From assembly GCA_964518995.1 (NCBI GenBank), contig CAZFJU010000143.1, positions 1 to 11,570 on the forward strand: 11,570 bases of DNA, in the 5' to 3' direction. This stretch comes from ZC4RG20 sp964518995 (GTDB lineage Bacteria > Pseudomonadota > Gammaproteobacteria > Steroidobacterales > Rariloculaceae). The notes under the pieces are model-generated. The model was not told where the DNA came from. It saw nothing but the letters and a program-made list of their open reading frames with translations, and did no database searches. Made by a program: the position numbers and the translations under genes. Numbering within the stretch: the stretch's first letter is position 1; every line of letters starts with the position of its first letter. Shown here one piece after another: positions 7,791 through 11,570 of this stretch.

Positions 7791-7795
7791 TTCCG
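7605..7795. repeat. 191-bp direct repeat, copy A
   Basis: Bases 7605-7795 equal 9807-9997 at 190 of 191 positions; the single difference is G7632 versus A9834. The repeat covers the primase N-terminal codons and stops just upstream of the ATG. A short shared box (TTGACAGG on the minus strand, 7818-7811) follows after a small diverged stretch. Recombination with copy B would delete 2.2 kb. Confidence 0.95.
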
Positions 7796-7843
7796 CCCCT
7801 CCTCGAGAACCCTGTCAAGACCCTGAGAGCAAAAATAACTCCG

Positions 7844-7875
7844 TTGCAGAGTACTCTTATTCAGAGTATTGTCAA
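7844..7875. promoter_or_regulatory. Overlapping divergent promoter with operator, cassette 2
   Basis: The minus strand has consensus TTGACA (7875-7870), 16 bp, then TACTCT (7853-7848), facing the primase. The plus strand has TTGCAG (7844-7849), 17 bp, then TATTGT (7867-7872), facing XRE-2. A perfect inverted repeat, TACTCT-5 bp-AGAGTA (7852-7868), fills the shared spacer. A protein bound there would block both promoters, which fits autorepression by XRE-2. Confidence 0.7.
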
Positions 7876-7904
7876 CTCGACTTCCACGAACCGGAGATAT
7901 GCTC

Positions 7905-8291
7905 ATGGCGTTGCTACACCACCGGATGATCGCCGTGACGCCAGAGGACAAAGCGTTCTATCAGGCACTCGGGCAGCGCATCGCCGAACGGCGCAAGGCC
8001 CAGGACCTGACCCAGCAGCAGCTCGCTGAACGGCTCGGCATCTCGCAGCAGACGCTCGCGCATTACGAGGTCGGCCGGCTGCGTATCGCCGTTGCGATGC
8101 TATCGACGCTCGCGAAGGAGCTCGATGTCGCCGTGGAAGACCTGCTCGGCGAGCCGGCCAGGTCGAGCAAGAGCAAGCGCGGGCCGACTCCGAAGCTGCA
8201 GCAGCAGCTCGAGCAGATCAGTCAACTGCCGCGCGCCAAGCAGCGCTTCGTCATCGAGATGCTTGATACCGTGCTCGAGAGAGCAGGCTAA
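7905..8291 (+). CDS. XRE-family transcriptional regulator 2
   Basis: A 128-residue DNA-binding protein. The HTH_3 domain spans roughly residues 20-78: LGQRIAERRKAQDLTQQQLA, then GISQQTLAHYEVGR. A linker (SKSKRGPTPK) leads to a C-terminal helical tail with SQLPRAKQRFVIEMLDTVL. ATG 7905 is preferred over 7899 because GGAG (7893-7896) sits eight bases upstream of it. It heads an operon with the antitoxin (12-nt gap) and the ParE toxin, and probably binds the inverted repeat at 7852-7868. XRE-3 has the same length and closely similar recognition-helix and tail sequences, yet its promoter carries a different repeat. It may act as a third component of the toxin-antitoxin system by supplying DNA binding. 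Confidence 0.88.
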   Translation: MALLHHRMIAVTPEDKAFYQALGQRIAERRKAQDLTQQQLAERLGISQQTLAHYEVGRLRIAVAMLSTLAKELDVAVEDLLGEPARSSKSKRGPTPKLQQQLEQISQLPRAKQRFVIEMLDTVLERAG

Positions 8292-8303
8292 GGGAGATCC
8301 GCC

Positions 8304-8492
8304 ATGTCATCCGTCAAAGACGCCGCCCGCGCCATCGTCGACAAGCTTCCGGAACAGGCGACCTGGGACGATCTGATGTACGAGCTCTACGTGAAGCAGA
8401 AGATCGAGGCCGGCCTCAAGGCCGCAGACGAAGGGCGCACCGTGCCGCACGAGGAGATCAAAGCCCGGCTACTCGCCCGCAAAGCTCAATGA
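8304..8492 (+). CDS. ParD-like antitoxin
   Basis: A 62-residue helical protein. TWDDLMYELYVKQKIEAGLK is followed by EGRTVPHEEIKARLLARK. The 'AADEGRTVPHEE' pattern is typical of small antitoxins paired with ParE/RelE toxins, where the C-terminal half wraps the toxin. The start ATG has GGGAG at a good distance, and the stop overlaps the toxin start (ATGA at 8489-8492), so translation is coupled. No ribbon-helix-helix domain is obvious at the N-terminus. This would explain why the operon carries an XRE protein for regulation. Confidence 0.8.
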   Translation: MSSVKDAARAIVDKLPEQATWDDLMYELYVKQKIEAGLKAADEGRTVPHEEIKARLLARKAQ

Positions 8493-8800
8493 GGATCGAG
8501 TGGACGGTCCCGGCCGAGACCGACCTCGACGAGCTCTTCGATTACATCGCCCGCGACTCGGCCGTCTACGCCGAGCGGTTCGTCGATCGCGTCCTTGAGT
8601 CTGTCGCCAAGCTTGTCGATCAGCCGAAGATGGGCCGCGCCGTCCATGAAGCCGACTCCGACGACATCCGCGAGCTCATCTTCCGCAAGAACTACCGCAT
8701 CATCTACGTGCTGCGCGAAGATCGCATCCAGATCCTCGCGATCATCCATGCAAGCCGCGATCTGGAAAGTGCGCCATCCAAGCCGTGGGACATCGTTTAA
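8489..8800 (+). CDS. ParE/RelE-superfamily toxin
   Basis: A 103-residue protein of usual family length. It shows the hallmark blocks: WTVPAETDLDELFDYIARDS (strand 1 and helix 1), QPKMGRAV, the central RELIFRKNYRIIYVL strands, and the C-terminal ILAIIHASRDLE. Family members poison DNA gyrase (ParE) or cleave mRNA on the ribosome (RelE); the sequence alone does not decide, though the C-terminal pattern looks ParE-like. Its ATG overlaps the antitoxin stop. Nothing suggests damage, so this is the only intact type II toxin-antitoxin pair in the window. Confidence 0.88.
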   Translation: MRIEWTVPAETDLDELFDYIARDSAVYAERFVDRVLESVAKLVDQPKMGRAVHEADSDDIRELIFRKNYRIIYVLREDRIQILAIIHASRDLESAPSKPWDIV

Positions 8801-8815
8801 GAACTTGTCGGCACG

Positions 8816-8968
8816 TCAGCTCCATTGGCCAACGATATCGGAGTACTCCAGGTAGTTGCTCGCATGGCTCGCCGCTGCACTGGCCTGCCGTGAGGAGAAG
8901 ATCCCTTCTGTTGTCTCACACAGTTCATCGAGCTCCCCTGCATGTTTCTGCCAGTCCTTTGCGGCTAA
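8816..8968 (-). pseudogene. Start-less small reading frame behind Imm32-like gene
   Basis: The minus-strand frame is open for 50 codons (TTA 8968 to TGA 8818-8816) and reads like protein, e.g. KDWQKHAGELDELCETTEG and SNYLEYSDIVGQWS. There is no ATG, GTG or TTG start in frame, and a TGA lies directly upstream, overlapping the end of the Imm32-like gene. It could be the surviving C-terminus of another small immunity-type protein, or an unusual coupled start. I do not recognise the family. Confidence 0.4.
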
Positions 8969-9228
8969 TCACTCGTCGGCGGAACATCCTCTCCGGTCCG
9001 AAGCAGGAATTTGACGTGTCGAAGTGGCACGTGCCCCGCGTTTTGCGGCGAGCTATCGAGATGCGTTCCACCCCATTCCTGCGTCATAAGGTGCACATGC
9101 TCGGTGCGGCCGTTCTTAAGGAGAAGGAGCTGCGCCATGAGTGACTCAAGGCCTTCTCGGTCGCAATAGACTTCGAGTTCATCAGGTGCATCCTGAGTCG
9201 AGGATCGCTTCAACTCGAAACTCAGCAT
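8965..9228 (-). CDS. Imm32-like immunity protein
   Basis: An 87-residue soluble protein. Its centre (EVYCDREGLESLMAQLLLL) and C-terminal half (EHVHLMTQEWGG, HVPLRHVKFLLR) match the Imm32 pattern as I know it: a Gly-Leu-x2-Leu helix followed by HVHL-x(4)-WGG. Such proteins neutralise a specific polymorphic toxin delivered by neighbouring bacteria. ATG 9228 overlaps the stop of the truncated primase (TGATG), with GGGAGG six bases upstream; an in-frame GTG at 9231 is possible. No toxin gene precedes it; primase coding sequence stands where the toxin would end. It is therefore an orphan immunity gene, transcribed if at all from the primase promoter. Confidence 0.7.
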   Translation of the reverse strand: MLSFELKRSSTQDAPDELEVYCDREGLESLMAQLLLLKNGRTEHVHLMTQEWGGTHLDSSPQNAGHVPLRHVKFLLRTGEDVPPTSD

Positions 9229-9240
9229 CACTGTCCTCCC
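9226..9240 (-). promoter_or_regulatory. RBS of the Imm32-like gene embedded in primase codons
   Basis: GGGAGG (9240-9235) lies six bases before ATG 9228. The same bases encode the last Gly-Gly of the truncated primase. Similarity to the primase family is lost just upstream, at about 9245, so the ribosome-binding site probably came with the immunity gene. Confidence 0.7.
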
Positions 9241-9992
9241 ACCGACCGGTGCGGACCGGGCAGATACAGGTGCAACGGCGTGCCCTTGCGCAGGTTCGGG
9301 GTGACCTTGCGCCCGTACACCTCGGTCACGAGCCCGTGCTCGTCGATCACCGGGATCACAAGTGAGCCGTTGAAGTGCTCGTGGCCACTCTCACGGATCA
9401 GGCCGAGCCTCTGCAGCTGCCCGCGCAGCTCCGCGCCCGCCTTGCGGTTCTTCGCCGGCAGCCGATACCCCAACGTCCGGTTCGCGAAGCCGAGCTTGAA
9501 CGTCTCGATCAGGCCCGCGGCCTTGAGCCCGCGCTGCTCGAGATAGTCGAGCGCCTCCGGGCTCTCCTTCAAACTCTCGTGGTAATAGTCGATCACCTGG
9601 CGCATCAGCGCCTGGTCGTCGGCCTCGCTCGTAAAATCGCTCGCGAGCTTCTGCGTCGTCGAGCGCTGCGCGACCTTCTCCTGCCGCCCCCGAGCAGCAG
9701 CGCCCAAGGGTAAATCGTCCTGCAGGATTTCGACGGCGTGCCGGAACGACACGCCCTGCGTCTTCATCACCCAGTCGATCACCGTGCCGCCGGTCTGGCA
9801 GGCGCCGAGGCAGTGCCAGAGGTTCTTCTTCGGACTGACGACGAGCGACGGCGTCTTGTCGTCGTGGAACGGGCAGCGGCCGATCCGATCGGCGCCGTGG
9901 GCTTTAAGCTCGACGCCAGCGCTCTCGACGAGCCGAACGACGGATATCTCTTCCTTCAGCCGCTCGAGCTCCGCCGCCGCGATCCGCGCCAT
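9228..9992 (-). CDS. DnaG-like CHC2 zinc-finger primase, C-terminally truncated (cassette 3)
   Basis: A 254-residue protein. The N-terminal CHC2 zinc finger has Cys40-x2-His43-x17-Cys61-x3-Cys65 (GRCPFHDD, WHCLGAC), followed by GGTVIDWVMKTQGVSFRHAV. A linker leads to a primase-core N-terminal region (LIETFKLGFANRTLGYRLP, then SGHEHFNGSLVIPVID). It ends at HLYLPGPHRSV, just where the cassette 1 relic continues to the TOPRIM segment, so the catalytic domain is missing and RNA-primer synthesis is not expected. It could still bind single-stranded DNA. ATG 9992 has GGAGGGA upstream. Transcription is from the divergent promoter at 10050-10077. Its stop overlaps the Imm32-like start. It is either a remnant or a reduced protein kept as a leader for downstream genes. 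Confidence 0.8.
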   Translation of the reverse strand: MARIAAAELERLKEEISVVRLVESAGVELKAHGADRIGRCPFHDDKTPSLVVSPKKNLWHCLGACQTGGTVIDWVMKTQGVSFRHAVEILQDDLPLGAAARGRQEKVAQRSTTQKLASDFTSEADDQALMRQVIDYYHESLKESPEALDYLEQRGLKAAGLIETFKLGFANRTLGYRLPAKNRKAGAELRGQLQRLGLIRESGHEHFNGSLVIPVIDEHGLVTEVYGRKVTPNLRKGTPLHLYLPGPHRSVGGQ

Positions 9993-9997
9993 TTCCG
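9807..9997. repeat. 191-bp direct repeat, copy B
   Basis: Partner of 7605-7795 in the same orientation, with one mismatch. Similarity ends sharply on the inner side only because copy A is truncated there. On the outer side it fades two bases upstream of the Shine-Dalgarno, apart from the TTGACAGG box (minus strand, 10020-10013). Confidence 0.95.
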
Positions 9998-10045
9998 TCC
10001 CTCCACCAAAACCCTGTCAAGTACCCACGGGAGATTTTTTCCTGG

Positions 10046-10077
10046 CGCCAGATTACTACTGCTAGTAGTATTGTCAA
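10046..10077. promoter_or_regulatory. Overlapping divergent promoter with operator, cassette 3
   Basis: The minus strand has TTGACA (10077-10072), 16 bp, then TAATCT (10055-10050), driving the primase. The distance from -10 to start codon (58 bp) is the same as in cassette 2. The plus strand has TATTGT (10069-10074) before XRE-3, with no good -35. A perfect inverted repeat, ACTACT-GCT-AGTAGT (10055-10069), lies between the elements. It is a likely XRE-3 operator and differs in sequence from the cassette 2 repeat. Confidence 0.7.
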
Positions 10078-10122
10078 CAGCGATCCGCAACATCGGCCTT
10101 AACCTTGGAGGCATCTTCAGTG

Positions 10123-10509
10123 ATGACATGGACCGAGATCGTGCCGAGCGGCAAAGACGAGAAGGCCTTCTTCGTAGAGCTGGGTGCGCGCATCGCACGG
10201 CTGCGCAAGCAGCAGAACATCACCCAGGTGCAGCTCGCCGAGCTCCTGAACGTCTCCCAGCAGACGATCAACGCCTACGAGGTCGGCCGCCGGCGCATGC
10301 CGGTCTCATCACTGCCGCCGATCGCGCGCTACCTCGGCGTCAGCGTCGAGGAACTGATCGGCGAGCCGGCAAGTCCGGCCGCCAAGAAGCGCGGCCCGAC
10401 GCCGAAGATCCAGCAGCAACTCGAACGCATTCAGCGCCTGCCGAAGGCCCAGCAGCGCTTTGTCATGAAGGTGATCGACTCCGTCCTCGCCCAGCAGCAA
10501 GGCCACTGA
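10123..10509 (+). CDS. XRE-family transcriptional regulator 3
   Basis: A 128-residue DNA-binding protein. The HTH_3 domain (about residues 20-78) has LGARIARLRKQQNITQVQLA and NVSQQTINAYEVGRRRM. The tail contains KKRGPTPKIQQQLERIQRLP followed by KAQQRFVMKVIDSVLAQ, the signature also found in XRE-2 and in the relic at 4779. ATG 10123 is annotated, but an in-frame GTG at 10120 has better spacing to GGAGG (10107-10111) and may be used. An upstream TTG at 10105 overlaps that ribosome-binding site and is unlikely. It precedes the ORF6N gene by 7 nt and probably represses both that operon and the divergent primase gene. Confidence 0.88.
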   Translation: MTWTEIVPSGKDEKAFFVELGARIARLRKQQNITQVQLAELLNVSQQTINAYEVGRRRMPVSSLPPIARYLGVSVEELIGEPASPAAKKRGPTPKIQQQLERIQRLPKAQQRFVMKVIDSVLAQQQGH

Positions 10510-10516
10510 GGACGCG

Positions 10517-11068
10517 ATGACCAAGACCCAGCGCGATGCGCTCGTCCGCGTCGAGCACATTACCCAGACGATCCTGCTTCTGCGCGGCCAGCGCGTCATC
10601 CTCGACGCCGAGCTCGCCGCGCTTTACGACGTCACCACCAAGGCCCTGAACCAGGCCGTAAAGCGCAACGCCGAGCGGTTTCCGGATGACTTCCTGTTCC
10701 GGCTCTCGCGTGACGAGACCGAGGCGCTGAACCGGTCACAGTCTGTGACCGGTTCGCAGAAGCACCGTAATCCGCGGTTCCCGCCGTTCGCCTTCACCGA
10801 GCACGGCGCGATCATGACCGCCACGATCCTCAACAGCCCGCGCGCCGTCGAGATGAGCGTCTACGTCGTGCGCGCCTTCGTGCAGCTGCGCGAGCTCCTG
10901 GCCTCGAGCGCCGAGCTCGCCCGCCGGCTCGACGAGCTCGAGGGCAAGCTCGAGCACCACGACGAGGCGATCACCGCCATCCTCTCGGCGATCCGCGAAC
11001 TCATGAACCCGCCGGCGCCGAAGCGCCGCGGCATCGGCTTTACCGCCGATCTCGAGAAGACGAAGTAG
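10517..11068 (+). CDS. ORF6N-domain protein
   Basis: A 183-residue protein with an N-terminal ORF6N domain: TILLLRGQRVILDAELAALY, then KALNQAVKRNAERFPDDFLF and AFTEHGAIMTATIL-NSPRA. Residues ~120-155 are a predicted coiled coil rich in Leu/Glu (SAELARRLDELEGKLEHH). The domain is shared with phage antirepressor-like and KilA-N proteins and is thought to bind DNA; its cellular role is not established. It takes the place occupied by antitoxin-toxin pairs in cassettes 1 and 2. The ATG follows GAGGAC and lies 7 nt after the XRE-3 stop, so the two are co-transcribed. It may be an antirepressor acting on the XRE partner, or an addiction-type effector; both are inference. No terminator is evident in the 42 bases after it. 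Confidence 0.9.
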   Translation: MTKTQRDALVRVEHITQTILLLRGQRVILDAELAALYDVTTKALNQAVKRNAERFPDDFLFRLSRDETEALNRSQSVTGSQKHRNPRFPPFAFTEHGAIMTATILNSPRAVEMSVYVVRAFVQLRELLASSAELARRLDELEGKLEHHDEAITAILSAIRELMNPPAPKRRGIGFTADLEKTK

Positions 11069-11110
11069 GAAGGAGCAAGGAAGCTTATTTACTTATTTTG
11101 AGATCACCGT

Positions 11111-11329
11111 CTACTTCAGCTCCATGTCTACCCTGACGGTGCCAGATTCGGCTTCCTTGATTGCATTGAGCCAGTCGTCCCAAATGGCAGGATCAGCAGT
11201 CCCCCCGCCGGGAAGTAGAGACATGCTGCCGAGCAGTGCCCCTAGATCGTCTGACTCGGTCAGCCGGTAGCGATTCTCCAAGAAGGCGAACATCGCTGCA
11301 TATGCTTCATGCTCCGAAAGATTCTTCAT
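11111..11329 (-). CDS. Putative immunity protein of the adjacent toxin
   Basis: A 72-residue acidic protein (NLSEHEAYAAMFAFLENRY, then DDLGALLGSMSLLPGG and PAIWDDWLNAI). I recall this pattern from small proteins encoded directly after CdiA/RHS-type toxin tails, but I cannot name a Pfam family. Its ATG lies 2 nt after the stop of the leftward toxin frame at 11332-11570 (TAG-CT-ATG), the standard toxin-then-immunity order. The predicted job is to bind and block that toxin in the cytoplasm. The gene is intact and converges with the ORF6N gene. Confidence 0.75.
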   Translation of the reverse strand: MKNLSEHEAYAAMFAFLENRYRLTESDDLGALLGSMSLLPGGGTADPAIWDDWLNAIKEAESGTVRVDMELK

Positions 11330-11331
11330 AG

Positions 11332-11570
11332 CTATGGCCCCACAATGTTCGGAAATGCCTGAGGCACTTGGTTAAGACCGCCGTTTTGGATCACACTGTT
11401 GCGGGTGGACACCCAGACCTGAGCGCCATCCGCTCTGGTCACGCTCGACCAGACGTTACCGAAACGATCGACTCCCACTCGATTAGCGGAGTTACTCGCC
11501 ACATCAATGAGCAGCTGCCGATTAGCCGGTGCATCTGCGAGATGGCCCGACGCGTTCCGAAAAATGTGCC
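11332..11570 (-). CDS. Polymorphic toxin C-terminal domain (CdiA/RHS-type), partial
   Basis: The minus strand is open from the window end to TAG at 11334-11332, with no start codon needed because the gene enters from outside. The 78 visible residues read HIFRNASGHLADAPANR, LLIDVASNSANRVGVDRFGN, then VWSSV, DGAQVWVSTRNSVIQNGGLN. GHL-x(3)-PANR-x(2)-L with a following DGxQVWV and NGG block is a toxin tip I associate with CDI/RHS effectors, possibly an RNase. The exact family is uncertain. A full gene would extend far beyond the window, or the piece could be an orphan tip. The immunity gene follows after 2 nt. Confidence 0.7.
   Translation of the reverse strand, partial: HIFRNASGHLADAPANRQLLIDVASNSANRVGVDRFGNVWSSVTRADGAQVWVSTRNSVIQNGGLNQVPQAFPNIVGP

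Noticed and set aside
8785..9144. Plus-strand 119-codon frame between ParE and the primase
   Set aside because: The minus strand of the same region has the Imm32-like pattern and a good ribosome-binding site; the plus-strand product has no recognisable pattern.
4895..10000. Reverse transcriptase-based (retron or DGR) system around the primases
   Set aside because: No reverse transcriptase motif, template/variable repeat pair or structured RNA gene was found in any frame.
10013..10020. TTGACAGG box as a -35 element for the primase
   Set aside because: A -10 at normal distance would fall on the Shine-Dalgarno. The TTGACA at 10077-10072 with a -10 at 10055-10050 is the better promoter.
9738..10520. 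260-codon plus-strand frame across primase, promoter and XRE-3
   Set aside because: It is antisense to the primase and out of frame with XRE-3, with no domain of its own.

Overview
High-GC proteobacterial chromosome, probably Gammaproteobacteria judged from the style of the AddA/AddB-like pair, the XRE regulators and the primase family; the lineage cannot be fixed from this window. The left 4.8 kb is ordinary chromosome. It holds the 3' part of an AddB-like PD-(D/E)XK nuclease gene and, overlapping it by ATGA, a complete AddA-like UvrD helicase-nuclease gene. Together they probably form a double-strand-break end-resection machine. The helicase carries a small in-frame 15-bp tandem repeat.

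From 4.78 kb to 11.07 kb the window is an accessory island built from repeats of one cassette plan. A leftward gene for a DnaG-like CHC2 zinc-finger primase is followed by a short divergent promoter/operator, then a rightward XRE repressor gene, then a rightward cargo. Three cassettes are visible, plus the tail of a fourth XRE gene against the helicase stop codon. Cassette 1 (4895-6208) has a wrecked primase, XRE-1, a DUF2281-like antitoxin and only the first ~27 codons of a PIN toxin. Cassette 2 (7590-8800) has the primase cut just after its zinc finger, XRE-2, a ParD-like antitoxin and a ParE/RelE toxin. Cassette 3 (9228-11068) has the longest primase (254 aa, zinc finger plus following region, no TOPRIM), XRE-3 and an ORF6N-domain protein. 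The divergent promoters of cassettes 2 and 3 have the same geometry, but each has its own inverted repeat in the promoter spacer. This suggests matched operator/repressor pairs. The primase heads of cassettes 2 and 3 match at 190 of 191 bases.

The spaces between cassettes hold debris and immunity-type genes. These are a 3'-truncated IS1380-family transposase that cuts off the PIN gene, a fragment of an unidentified (possibly polymorphic-toxin) gene, an Imm32-like immunity gene starting on the stop codon of the truncated primase, and a start-less frame behind it. At the right edge is the C-terminal end of a leftward polymorphic toxin, open at the window end and with no start codon in view. Its putative immunity gene lies 2 nt downstream.

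The best reading is a toxin-antitoxin/immunity accumulation site in which a shared primase head links swappable XRE-plus-cargo units. Functional claims beyond the recognised families are inference.
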